Below are positions 1 to 6,939 of a stretch of 8,741 nucleotides of DNA, piece after piece. The stretch comes from Acidobacteriaceae bacterium (GTDB taxonomy: Bacteria; Acidobacteriota; Terriglobia; Terriglobales; Acidobacteriaceae). Under the pieces are notes generated by a model. That model worked only from the letters and a program-made list of their open reading frames with translations, searched no databases and was not told the origin of the DNA. The stretch covers positions 13,296-22,036 of the forward strand of contig PLSH01000280.1 in assembly GCA_003165095.1 (NCBI GenBank). The letters are read 5' to 3'. The first letter of the stretch is position 1, and every line of letters begins with the position of its first letter. The position numbers and the translations under genes are program-made.

Positions 1-590
1 GTGCCGTTGTAGGCGCCCACCTCCTTGATCAGCGCGTCCTTGTCCGCTGTAAAATCCTGGTCCACGGTCAGCGTGTCGCCCAGCGAAACCAGCGCCACCA
101 AATCGGCGGCCTGTAATTTAGTGCGTAGAAATGTCTGCGCCGCTTCCACGCTCCGCTCCAGGTCTTCGGGCTGCATTGAAGTCAGATCGAAGAACATCAC
201 AATGAGCCGGTGATTGCGCAGCTCTTCCGGCTTGGCCACAGCCACGGCTTTGCTGCCGGCCGGTCCCGCCGCAAGTCCGCTCACCGTGGCTTCGTTAAGC
301 GGCGTAGCCATATCCACGCTCTCAGAATCGAAAGTGTCGATCGCTTGCTCTTTCCCGTTCTCGTAGATCTTGAAGTCGCTTTGCTTCAGCCCCTTTACCA
401 CTTCGCCGGTCTTCGAGTCGCGCGCCACCACGTTGGTCAGGACGAGCTCGGCGTTGGCCTTGATCACAAAGCCGCCCTGCGGCGTGTTGGAGAGCTGGCT
501 TGAATCCTGAGCGAACACCGGCTGCGCAGCCGGCACGCCAAGCGCCAGCAACGCGATCCCCGCCACCATTCGCCTCACCCAGCCCCTCAT
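1..590 (-). CDS. VWFA-related secreted protein, N-terminal part (gene runs off the window)
   Basis: The first 196 codons are present; the 3' end lies outside the window. Translation gives a signal peptide (MRGWVRRM, then a hydrophobic stretch at about 9-22, likely cleaved after PVFA at residue 27). A beta-rich segment resembling the N-terminus of acidobacterial VWFA-related proteins follows (VLTNVVARDSKTGEVVKGL, then DFKIYENGKEQ at about 70-80). The VWA core starts at RLIVMFFDLTSM near residue 130. In a canonical VWA domain the first metal-site (MIDAS) motif is DxSxS; here Asp135 is followed by LTSM, so Thr replaces the first Ser and Met the second. The segment DLVALVSLGDTLTVDQDFT fits the next VWA strand. 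The ATG at 588-590 has AAGGGA just upstream. It lies 50 bp downstream of the receptor gene on the same strand, suggesting co-transcription. Family known, precise role unknown; probably exported and involved in protein or surface interactions. Confidence 0.88.
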   Translation of the reverse strand, partial: MRGWVRRMVAGIALLALGVPAAQPVFAQDSSQLSNTPQGGFVIKANAELVLTNVVARDSKTGEVVKGLKQSDFKIYENGKEQAIDTFDSESVDMATPLNEATVSGLAAGPAGSKAVAVAKPEELRNHRLIVMFFDLTSMQPEDLERSVEAAQTFLRTKLQAADLVALVSLGDTLTVDQDFTADKDALIKEVGAYNG

Positions 591-593
591 AAT

Positions 594-599
594 TCCCTT
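594..599 (-). promoter_or_regulatory. Ribosome binding site of the VWFA-related gene
   Basis: On the minus strand AAGGGA precedes ATG by about 3-4 bases. It supports the start at 588-590, which is also where the signal peptide begins. Confidence 0.6.
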
Positions 600-616
600 T
601 CCCACTCACTGACTAA

Positions 617-631
617 CCGCGCGCAGCGCGG
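617..631 (-). other. GC-rich hairpin between receptor and VWFA genes
   Basis: CCGCGC (617-622) and GCGCGG (626-631) form a perfect 6-bp stem with a 3-base loop, 10 bp past the receptor stop codon and 27 bp before the VWFA start. On the minus strand it is followed by TTAGTCAG, not a T-run, so it is not a classical intrinsic terminator. It may lower downstream expression or stabilise the 3' end of the receptor message after processing. That function is inferred; the palindrome is directly visible. Confidence 0.5.
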
Positions 632-640
632 CTCACTCCG

Positions 641-3600
641 CTAGAACCTGAATCGCCCCATGAATTGAAATGACCTCATGCTCCCCACTGAAGTCACTTC
701 GCCAAAGGTCGGAGAGCCATAAGTCGTGTTCACGCCCACGTACTGCACCGTGTTAAATACGTTGTAGAGGGTGGCGCGAATCTCCATGCTGCGCGTGTCT
801 CCCATCTGCATCGTTTTCGAAAGCGACATGTTGTTCGTCACCGTCCCCGGCCCTTCAATCGAATCCCGTGGAGCGCTGCCAAAGTAATTGCAATAGCCGC
901 TGGTTGCGCTGGGCGGCGCATACGCCGCCGTGTTGAACCACTCCCGCAGCCCGCCTCCGCCGGCCGTCACCGACACTCCCGGCTTGAGATTCGACCGCAG
1001 GCCGCTTGAATTGCCGCACTCCACGCTCTGCGAGGTGGGTTCAAATCCCGGCGAGAGCCATGATCCGGTGGCGAAATTGAATGTGCCCGACACCGAGAAT
1101 CCCTCCAGGATGTGCGCGCCTGCGCCCGAAGTAACCCAGAACTTATCCGGCCCGAAAGGAAGCTCAAATAAGTAACTCCCGCTCACCTGGTGGCGAATAT
1201 CGAGAACCGAGTGCCCTTCCTGAGCCGCCAGGTTCTGCCAATCCTGCACCACGGAACCCGAGCTTCCATTCACTGAACTCGCATCGTCGATGGCGTGGCC
1301 GTACTGGTAGTTGGCGCCCAGCGCGATACCTTTTGACAGCCGCTTGTTCAGGCGCACCGTTCCCTGGTGCATCTTGAAATAAGCCTCCGCCTCGTCGTAG
1401 TTGAAGGGCACAGGCTGCGGAGCCAGCGGATTTGGGTTTGGGATTGATGGGTCGGTTCCAGGGCTGCCAGGCAGCGCCCGCGGCGCAAGCTTCACATCCA
1501 GGTGGTCCGATCGCGAGCCGTTGTAATCGAGATTCATCACGATGCCCCACGGCAGCGTTTTCTGAATGTCGAGATTCCACGCCATCACGTACGGCAGCCC
1601 GTAGTGTGGATCGAGCGCGTAGTTGCCGACGATGGCCGGCGCCGGAAATCCGTTGGCCAGCGTGAAGCAGGTTCCGGCTGCCGCGCAGGCCGACGAAGCG
1701 CTGTTGCCGACTGCTTCCTGGTTGGTCTGCTCGTTGGTGAATGGCGGCTGGTGCGCCATCGTGGTGGCAAAGCCGGCGTACTCGCCCACCGTGTAGTTTG
1801 ATCCGAATCCGGCCCGCACTACAGTCTGTTTGATCTTCGGCACGCGCCACGCCAGCGCCACGCGCGGCTGAAACGCCTTGTGCCACGGGTAGACCAGCCC
1901 ATTCGGCTGCCCAGCCGCGCCCGACATAACTTCAGTCTCGCTGCTGAACCCTTCGCTCGGGTTGGTAACCACCTCGGCGAGATGGCCGTACTTCTCCGTG
2001 TAGGGCGCGAAAAACTCCCAGCGCACTCCGTAATTGAGCGTGAGCGAAGGCACAATCCGCCAATCGTCCGTGACAAATGCATCGTAGACGTTGTCGCGCA
2101 AATAGCTCTTCGCCACCGAGGAGTTGAGCGTCGTGGATTGCGGCAATCCAAGCAGAAAATCCGCGATCGACGAGCCCGTGCCCTGAACCGCCTGACCGTT
2201 CGCAGATTCCTCCGTGAACAGCCCGGTAAACGCGAAGTTCCCGGTGGCGTTGGAGCCGGCGAGAAAATCGCGGTGCACGCGCCGGTAGTCGCCGCCAAAG
2301 CGCAGGTTGTGCTTGCCGTGAGTCCAGCTCAGCACCTCTGAGAACGAAATGGTCTGCGAGATGGAGAAGCTCGGCTGCGTCTCGCTCAGCCCCTGGATGC
2401 CATTGCTGAGCGAGATGCCGGGCACACCGTAGTTGAGCGGAAAATCGTTAGGCACAATCACGCCCGCGACCGCGGCGGGATCGATCGAAGTATTTGTAAA
2501 AAAGTTGACGGTGTAGCCGTTGCTGCGATTCCAGTTGGCGTTGAAGATGTTGGTGAAGCGGTGGTAGCCCACCGTGTAGCCCGCCTGAAGAGAATACGAG
2601 TCAGTGGCAGTTTTTCCGCCCAGTTGCGGAAACAGATTCACTTGATCCGAGGCCCCGTGCAACCAGTTGTAATTCACGTTGATGCTCTGCCGCAGACCCT
2701 GGTTCTGCGATCCGCCGCCCCGCCGCCCTCCGCCGCCGCCGCGCCCGCCGGGCTGCGTCGCATTTGCGCCGAAGCTCCGGTTATAACGAACGCCCGCCTG
2801 CGTCGAATTCGACTGCGCCGTAGTCAGCAGGTGGTAGTTATAGCCGTTGATCGTGGCGCCGTTGGGCAGCGGCGCAGGGAAATAACCAAGCAGCTCCGTG
2901 GCCTGCTGAGAGATCGACTGCCCCGCGGCTCCCGTTCGCGGAATCACATTAGGCGTGCCGTTGGGAATGTTTGAATTTCCGTCGGCAACGAATTGCTGAC
3001 CGGTGACGGGATCGTAAATCGGCGGCAATCCCGCCGCCGAAAAATCGCCGCCACGCTCGGCGACAGTTGGAAGCGTCGCGTAAAAATCTTCCGGCGTCGA
3101 TTGGCGCGTACCGCTCAGCGTGAAGAACACCGAGTCCTTCCCGCTGGGCTTGGTCAGGTGCGGAATATACGGCGCGCTCATGAACGTGATCGTGAACTTA
3201 TTCGTTCCGCTGGCCGGCTGATTCTGCGATTGACCCAGCAACGCAAACGGCTGCGCATTGAAAATCGAGTTGCTTCCGGTCCAGGCAATCGCGCCGTGCG
3301 GCTGGCCCGGATTGAACCCGCGAAAATTCCCGCGCCCGCCACCGCGTCCGCCGCCAAATTCTCCGCCCCCGTTTCCACCTCCGCCGTATCCACCCCCGCC
3401 TCCGCCAAACAATCCGCCGCTGCCCGGATTCTGCCCGCCATTCTGCTGCCGATACGTCTCCATTTGATCCCGAAGTTGATCCATGTTGGCGCCGGCCATC
3501 GGACTCACCTGCCCCGTCTGCCCGTTGATCGCCACGGAATCTCCGCCAAAATCCGAATTGCTCGCAATCGACGGCAACTCCGCCCCACCCATACCGGTCG

Positions 3601-4168
3601 CGCCGTTGGCGGTTTCCGTATCTGAGCTGAGCGCGCTCGTCAGGCTCAGATTCTCAGGTGCGTTGCCCGCCAATTGCCGCACGGCCTGCGCTTCCGGCCC
3701 CTGCTCGCCAGCCTGCGCTGCCTGTTGCCGTTCCTGCTCCGCGGCGCGCGACGCCAGAATTAATTCAAAGTTCACCGCCTGGTCGTGTGCCGCTGCATTC
3801 AGTACCGCTTCCTGCGATCCCTGCGCAAACGCCACGAACTGCGTGCGGATCACGTAACGGCCATTCTGCGGAATATTCATCGACCACGCGCCGGTGATGT
3901 CGGTGGTTGTCGAGTATTTCTTGCCGGTCAGCGTGTTCTGGGCGGTCATCGTCACGCCGGGCAGCGGGATGTTGCCGCTCTTCACCACGCCATGCAGCCT
4001 GCCGCCGGTCACCGCCTGCGCCCCAGCAGCAGCCGGTGCGCTCGCAGCGGGCGTCCCGGCTGCGTTCGCATTCACCGCTGCGCCTGCGTGGCCCTGTGCC
4101 CAGACGAAGATTCCCGCGGTTGCAATCATCCCTGTCGCAACTGCCCATCTCCTGGCTGCCCGCCCCAT
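641..4168 (-). CDS. TonB-dependent receptor, Oar-like, with carboxypeptidase-regulatory-like N-terminal domain
   Basis: A 1175-residue outer-membrane protein. From the chosen ATG (4166-4168) it begins with a signal sequence (MGRAARRWAVATGMIATAG, then AQGHAGA at about 25-31). A carboxypeptidase-regulatory-like beta-sandwich covers about 55-140 (GRLHGVV, PLPGVTM, TDITGAWSMNIP). Next come a Gln/Glu/Ala-rich charged stretch, a plug-like region that is hard to recognise, and a Gly-rich tract at about 248-286. The signature PTVAERGGDFS near 370 is characteristic of acidobacterial receptors of this type. A second Gly/Arg-rich tract lies at about 470-486, then a long beta-barrel region to the C-terminus, which ends in Phe (GRFRF) as barrel proteins do. 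Members of this family are thought to import large substrates, often glycan fragments, using TonB energy; the substrate here cannot be told. The frame stays open up to a GTG at 4241-4243, but the ATG has AGGGAG at good spacing and sits directly before the signal peptide. No clear TonB box was identified. Confidence 0.93.
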   Translation of the reverse strand: MGRAARRWAVATGMIATAGIFVWAQGHAGAAVNANAAGTPAASAPAAAGAQAVTGGRLHGVVKSGNIPLPGVTMTAQNTLTGKKYSTTTDITGAWSMNIPQNGRYVIRTQFVAFAQGSQEAVLNAAAHDQAVNFELILASRAAEQERQQAAQAGEQGPEAQAVRQLAGNAPENLSLTSALSSDTETANGATGMGGAELPSIASNSDFGGDSVAINGQTGQVSPMAGANMDQLRDQMETYRQQNGGQNPGSGGLFGGGGGGYGGGGNGGGEFGGGRGGGRGNFRGFNPGQPHGAIAWTGSNSIFNAQPFALLGQSQNQPASGTNKFTITFMSAPYIPHLTKPSGKDSVFFTLSGTRQSTPEDFYATLPTVAERGGDFSAAGLPPIYDPVTGQQFVADGNSNIPNGTPNVIPRTGAAGQSISQQATELLGYFPAPLPNGATINGYNYHLLTTAQSNSTQAGVRYNRSFGANATQPGGRGGGGGRRGGGSQNQGLRQSINVNYNWLHGASDQVNLFPQLGGKTATDSYSLQAGYTVGYHRFTNIFNANWNRSNGYTVNFFTNTSIDPAAVAGVIVPNDFPLNYGVPGISLSNGIQGLSETQPSFSISQTISFSEVLSWTHGKHNLRFGGDYRRVHRDFLAGSNATGNFAFTGLFTEESANGQAVQGTGSSIADFLLGLPQSTTLNSSVAKSYLRDNVYDAFVTDDWRIVPSLTLNYGVRWEFFAPYTEKYGHLAEVVTNPSEGFSSETEVMSGAAGQPNGLVYPWHKAFQPRVALAWRVPKIKQTVVRAGFGSNYTVGEYAGFATTMAHQPPFTNEQTNQEAVGNSASSACAAAGTCFTLANGFPAPAIVGNYALDPHYGLPYVMAWNLDIQKTLPWGIVMNLDYNGSRSDHLDVKLAPRALPGSPGTDPSIPNPNPLAPQPVPFNYDEAEAYFKMHQGTVRLNKRLSKGIALGANYQYGHAIDDASSVNGSSGSVVQDWQNLAAQEGHSVLDIRHQVSGSYLFELPFGPDKFWVTSGAGAHILEGFSVSGTFNFATGSWLSPGFEPTSQSVECGNSSGLRSNLKPGVSVTAGGGGLREWFNTAAYAPPSATSGYCNYFGSAPRDSIEGPGTVTNNMSLSKTMQMGDTRSMEIRATLYNVFNTVQYVGVNTTYGSPTFGEVTSVGSMRSFQFMGRFRF

Positions 4169-4173
4169 CCAAT

Positions 4174-4179
4174 CTCCCT
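4174..4179 (-). promoter_or_regulatory. Ribosome binding site that decides the receptor start
   Basis: AGGGAG on the minus strand lies 5 bases before the ATG at 4166-4168. The alternative upstream GTG at 4241-4243 has no comparable motif at proper spacing and would put 25 mostly polar and charged residues before the signal peptide. Confidence 0.7.
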
Positions 4180-4393
4180 GTCGTCGCCTTCCCGTACTCA
4201 CTCTGACGATTTCCCCGCCGTTAAGGTTTACTAGTCCCACCACGCTTCGGTCCCTGACTCTTGCGCATTACCAGGCTCAGAGAATATGCGCTTGCAATCC
4301 CTGCCTTCGCATGTTAACTATTAAGCCAATACTATTCTGATTGCTACCGCCGCAGTAAACCTCGGCTCGCATCGGACAGGACCCGCCAACCCC
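4180..4393. promoter_or_regulatory. Divergent promoter region between receptor operon and XRE regulator
   Basis: Together with the receptor ribosome binding site this is the 225-bp spacer between divergently transcribed genes, so it must carry promoters for both. Its centre (about 4311-4338) is AT-rich against a GC-rich background and contains TTAACTATTAA and TATTCT. A TTGCAA at 4292-4297 could be a -35-like element. ATGCG (4286-4290) and CGCAT (4308-4312) form a short inverted repeat flanking it, a possible operator. I could not find a convincing sigma-70 pair with correct spacing on either strand. Location supports a regulatory role; the individual boxes are guesses. Confidence 0.4.
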
Positions 4394-4741
4394 ATGAAGA
4401 TCGGAACAACCATTCGCGCTTACAGGCTCCAGAAGGGGCTCTCCCAGGGAGACATCGAAAAGAAGACCGGCTTGCTGCGCTGTTATCTCTCTCGCGTGGA
4501 AAACGGCCACACCGTGCCTTCGCTCGACACTCTATCGAAGATCGCCCAGTCGCTTGACCTGTCCATCGCCCAGTTTTTCTCGGACGATTCGCTCGGTCGC
4601 CAGTTCAATACCCAAAAGCTCTCTGACGAAGAACTGCGCTTCCTCACCCAGATTCGCCGCTATTCTTCAAATCTGAACGAGAGCGACCGCAAGCTGTTGC
4701 TGGCCATGGTCAAAAAGTTCGCCGCCACCGCGGTCCGGTAA
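4394..4741 (+). CDS. XRE-family helix-turn-helix transcriptional regulator
   Basis: A 115-residue cytoplasmic DNA-binding protein. The HTH_3/Cro-CI-type domain fills residues 1-60: GTTIRAYRLQKGLSQGDIEKKTGL, then the recognition-helix region LLRCYLSRVENGHTVPSLDTLSKIA, then SLDLSIAQFF. The GLLRCY(L/V/I)SRVENGHTVPS pattern is, from memory, typical of a regulator family widespread in Acidobacteria. The C-terminal half is a short charged helical extension (LSDEELRFLTQIRRY, DRKLLLAMVKKFA at about 78-110), possibly for dimerisation; no ligand-binding domain is visible. The only upstream Shine-Dalgarno-like motif is AGGA at 4378-4381, 12 bases from the ATG, so translation initiation may be weak. It is divergent from the receptor operon and convergent with the hydrolase gene. 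Control of itself and of the receptor operon is plausible from layout only. Confidence 0.92.
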   Translation: MKIGTTIRAYRLQKGLSQGDIEKKTGLLRCYLSRVENGHTVPSLDTLSKIAQSLDLSIAQFFSDDSLGRQFNTQKLSDEELRFLTQIRRYSSNLNESDRKLLLAMVKKFAATAVR

Positions 4742-4743
4742 CC

Positions 4744-4771
4744 AACGGTTCGCATCCGTTCTTCGCAACGG
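4744..4771 (+). terminator. Possible weak terminator with alternative hairpins after the XRE gene
   Basis: Directly after the XRE stop codon the sequence holds AACGG (4744-4748), CCGTT (4756-4760) and AACGG (4767-4771). The central arm can pair with either neighbour, giving two mutually exclusive 5-bp hairpins. The following bases (TCCCTTTCACG) are only partly T-rich, so intrinsic termination is uncertain. The site lies between two convergent genes, where a terminator is expected. Confidence 0.3.
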
Positions 4772-4791
4772 TCCCTTTCACGCCCGCATCA

Positions 4792-4806
4792 AGCGCCGGG
4801 CGCGCT
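4792..4806 (-). terminator. Small GC hairpin overlapping the hydrolase stop codon
   Basis: AGCGC (4792-4796) and GCGCT (4802-4806) pair around a 5-base loop and overlap the TAG stop of the hydrolase gene (4805-4807). No T-run follows on the minus strand. It may help end or protect the hydrolase transcript, but the stem is short and could be chance in GC-rich DNA. Confidence 0.2.
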
Positions 4807-5836
4807 ATTGATCTTTGCAGACGCCCGTCGCAAACAGCGCCTTCACGCCGCACTCGGATTCCACCATCTTCGGCCCGGAATGCGCCACCCCCTCCACCAG
4901 CCACATCCGCTGTCCCCAATCTGCCGGATGCCGCGCCTTGAGATACGCAAAATAGGCTTCTCCGCGCGCCAGACGCGTCGGTCCCTCCGCTTCGCCCGCG
5001 CAGGAAATGTCCAGGTCTTTCTGCCGCGGGTCAATGTCCTCGTCGCCCATCAGGTAGACCACGTCGGCCTTCGCATAATCGGCCTCCATCTCCGCCCACC
5101 CGCGCGCCTTGGTCAACTGCACATACTCCGGAGCGCCGCGCGTCCCATACTTCCATCGGTCCCACCCACTGCATCCGAATCCATGCGGCCCCGGCCGTTC
5201 GTCGCTGAAATACAAATACGACGAAGGGTTCGCAATCACAAACCGCACATGGATTCCCTCGGCCTCAACCTTGGCCGCGGCCGTCCCCACCACCGCGTAT
5301 CGCTGCACTGCCTGCCCGCCGCCCGAGTGCCCCGCCAGCACAATATCCTTCAGGTCCGGAAACATCGTCCTGTCCGCCAGGCGCAGCAGCAGCGCATCCA
5401 GTACCTCGTACGCGCTGATTCCCGCCGGTCCCAGCGCCGGCCCGCCCGCCTCCCACGCGCCCGTCCGCCAGCGCACCACCTCGCGCGGCAACCCATGCGC
5501 CTCCACATCGTCCTCATTCAGAAATTGCGGCGCGATCAGGATGCTGCCCGCCGCTGCCCTGCCGGCCTCGTGCGCCGATTGCTCCAGCCCGCGATAGTAG
5601 CCATCCACATCCCGGCCCTTGCCGTGCAGCAGAATCACCGCTCGCGTAATCCCCGGCTGCGGCTTCGACCAGTCCAGCGAAATGTCCAGCGGAATCACCG
5701 CATCGCCCGACGGCGTGTGGATCTTCGCTCCCTGGCTGGCGATGATCTTCACCGGCTCCTCGGCCGCAAATGCCCACACCCCGCACGCCGCCACGATTGC
5801 CGGCAACAATGCCGCCCAGCACCACTTCATTCGCAT
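4805..5836 (-). CDS. Exported alpha/beta-hydrolase (serine hydrolase) of unknown substrate
   Basis: A 343-residue protein from the chosen ATG (5834-5836). The N-terminus is an export signal (MRMKWCWAALLPAIVAACGVWAFA), cleaved either after AFA near residue 24 or as a lipoprotein at VAAC (Cys18). The alpha/beta-hydrolase core has the oxyanion-loop motif LLHGKGRD at about 69-76, the nucleophile elbow GHSGGG with Ser171, an acidic loop MGDEDIDP at about 263-270 offering the triad Asp, and His319 in VAHSGPKM. The full Ser-Asp-His set is therefore present. A segment ANPSSYLYFSDERPGP near 202-217 may line the active site. Cys residues at 222, 279, 329 and 340 could form disulfides, consistent with location outside the cytoplasm. 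The GAGG at 5843-5846 abuts the ATG at 5840-5842 but lies 6 bases from the ATG at 5834-5836, so the latter is preferred. Esterase or lipase-like activity is inferred; the substrate is unknown. The rhomboid gene lies just upstream. Confidence 0.88.
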   Translation of the reverse strand: MRMKWCWAALLPAIVAACGVWAFAAEEPVKIIASQGAKIHTPSGDAVIPLDISLDWSKPQPGITRAVILLHGKGRDVDGYYRGLEQSAHEAGRAAAGSILIAPQFLNEDDVEAHGLPREVVRWRTGAWEAGGPALGPAGISAYEVLDALLLRLADRTMFPDLKDIVLAGHSGGGQAVQRYAVVGTAAAKVEAEGIHVRFVIANPSSYLYFSDERPGPHGFGCSGWDRWKYGTRGAPEYVQLTKARGWAEMEADYAKADVVYLMGDEDIDPRQKDLDISCAGEAEGPTRLARGEAYFAYLKARHPADWGQRMWLVEGVAHSGPKMVESECGVKALFATGVCKDQ

Positions 5837-5842
5837 AACCAT

Positions 5843-5846
5843 CCTC
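5843..5846 (-). promoter_or_regulatory. Ribosome binding site that decides the hydrolase start
   Basis: GAGG on the minus strand touches the first in-frame ATG (5840-5842), leaving no spacer, but is 6 bases before the second (5834-5836). This favours the second ATG and shortens the protein by two residues. Confidence 0.5.
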
Positions 5847-5890
5847 GCTGTTCAGCGATGGACGCTCTGCCGATCGCCTTCCATCCGCTC

Positions 5891-6784
5891 TCAGCCCTGC
5901 GCGAAATGCGCCAGGAAGAACCCGAATAGCACCAGCAATCCCGTAACCATCGCCATGGACCCTCGCAACCGTAGATCGAACGTCCTGCGCGGCGAGCCGA
6001 CGCGCGGCACCATTGGAGCCGCAAACAACAGCCCACAGGCGAATCCGCCCAGGTGAGCCATGTTGTCGATGTTCAGCCCTTTGCCCATCACCGCTGTCCC
6101 GGCGCTGATCGAGAAGCCGATAAACAGGTTGATGGCGGCAAAGTAGATCACCGACCTGCGCAGCTTTTTCAGCTCCGAGGGCGGCACCGGCAACCGTTTT
6201 GAAGCCAGCAAAACGATCAATGCCCCGGCAATCCCGAACACGGCTCCTGAAGCTCCCGCGCCGGCAGGAAAAACATTCGAGTCGCTGAATTTTTGCCAGT
6301 TCACAAGCGTGGAAAGCAGATTCCCAGCCGCGCCGGTAAGGATGTAGACCGCCAGAACGCCCAGCGAGCCCATCAGCGGCTCGGCCAGCAGCCCCAGGTT
6401 CCAAAGGCACCACATGTTGGTGGCCAGGTGAAGAATGCCGACGTGCAGGAACATGGCGGTCACGATTCGCCACCACTGGTCGCCGAGCAGCACGTAACCG
6501 GCATTGTTCGCGCCCCAGTTGATCAACTGGTCTACCGTCGGGCTCAGTGGGCTGATCCCTCTGGCCACCATCAACAGAAACACCGCACAGTTGATCCCCA
6601 CCAGCAGATACGTGGCCGGAGCAACAGCCCACATAGGCCGCTTGCGCGCGGGCTGCGGAGGCGGTGCGTAACCGGCCGGCGGCACATACCTGCCATCCGG
6701 AGGCAGAATCTCCGGCTCGCCTGCGGGGACTCGTCCCAGGGATTCCTGTCCGTGGGGTGAGTAATCGGGGGGATTGCTGCCCAT
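5891..6784 (-). CDS. Rhomboid-family intramembrane serine protease
   Basis: A 297-residue integral membrane protein. Residues 1-50 are a Pro/Tyr-rich, probably cytoplasmic, tail (YVPPAGYAPPPQP near 33-45, then ARKRP before the first membrane segment). About seven hydrophobic segments follow: roughly 52-73, 107-128, 138-157, 177-195, 212-232, 243-259 and 277-295. All rhomboid hallmarks are present: WWR at 104-106, HxxxN in HLATN (His119, Asn123) of the oxyanion site, the nucleophile GASG with Ser179, and the catalytic His244 in AHLGG. It should therefore be an active protease cleaving membrane-anchored substrates within the bilayer. Substrates cannot be predicted. The six-helix core plus one C-terminal helix (6+1) is a known arrangement. 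It ends 54 bp before the hydrolase start on the same strand, suggesting co-transcription with rhomboid first. The ATG at 6782-6784 has only a weak purine stretch (AAGTGAAG) upstream. Confidence 0.95.
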   Translation of the reverse strand: MGSNPPDYSPHGQESLGRVPAGEPEILPPDGRYVPPAGYAPPPQPARKRPMWAVAPATYLLVGINCAVFLLMVARGISPLSPTVDQLINWGANNAGYVLLGDQWWRIVTAMFLHVGILHLATNMWCLWNLGLLAEPLMGSLGVLAVYILTGAAGNLLSTLVNWQKFSDSNVFPAGAGASGAVFGIAGALIVLLASKRLPVPPSELKKLRRSVIYFAAINLFIGFSISAGTAVMGKGLNIDNMAHLGGFACGLLFAAPMVPRVGSPRRTFDLRLRGSMAMVTGLLVLFGFFLAHFAQG

Positions 6785-6887
6785 ATCTTCACTTTAATGC
6801 ATTTTGATCCGCTGGGTTGGCCAAACCTCCGCGCAGGCGTCAGCGTGAACGGCACGGGCCTCACAGCCTGCGCAAAAGCTCTAGTCC
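6785..6887. promoter_or_regulatory. Rhomboid upstream region with inverted repeat
   Basis: This stretch must carry at least the 5' signals of the rhomboid gene. It contains an 8-bp perfect inverted repeat, GCGCAGGC (6831-6838) and GCCTGCGC (6866-6873), separated by 27 bases, and the near-palindrome GGTTGGCCAAACC at about 6814-6828. No confident -35/-10 pair was found. An open frame starting at 6797 runs through here to 7213, but it has no domain-like composition and crosses all the palindromes, so it is not called. Confidence 0.3.
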
Positions 6888-6913
6888 GCATTTCTCACAG
6901 GCGGCGAAAAATC

Positions 6914-6936
6914 GTAGCGCCGGTCTCCAGACCGGC
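6914..6936 (+). repeat. REP-like hairpin preceded by GTAG
   Basis: GCCGGTCT (6919-6926) and AGACCGGC (6929-6936) are perfect complements separated by CC. The tetranucleotide GTAG stands at 6914-6917 just before the stem. REP elements mobilised by RAYT transposases are known for a GTAG or GGAG tetranucleotide next to an imperfect palindrome, so this matches that format. No RAYT gene is in the window, so the assignment is tentative. Confidence 0.45.
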
Positions 6937-6939
6937 TGT

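Noticed and set aside
322..609. 95-codon minus-strand frame
   Set aside because: It overlaps the VWFA-related gene in another phase; the correct frame has a signal peptide, a ribosome binding site and VWA-like sequence.
1164..1886. 240-codon minus-strand frame inside the receptor gene
   Set aside because: It is a phase shadow of the receptor barrel region, with Arg/Gly/Ala-rich nonsense composition.
4169..4243. N-terminal extension of the receptor to a GTG
   Set aside because: It lacks a well-spaced Shine-Dalgarno and would place 25 polar and charged residues before the signal peptide.
4808..5929. 373-codon plus-strand open frame
   Set aside because: It is antisense to the hydrolase gene, with Arg/Pro/His-rich composition and no domain resemblance.
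5514..6632. 372-codon minus-strand frame spanning the rhomboid and hydrolase genes
   Set aside because: It is out of phase with two genes that have complete catalytic motifs; its translation is Gly/Arg/Ala-rich without a fold signature.
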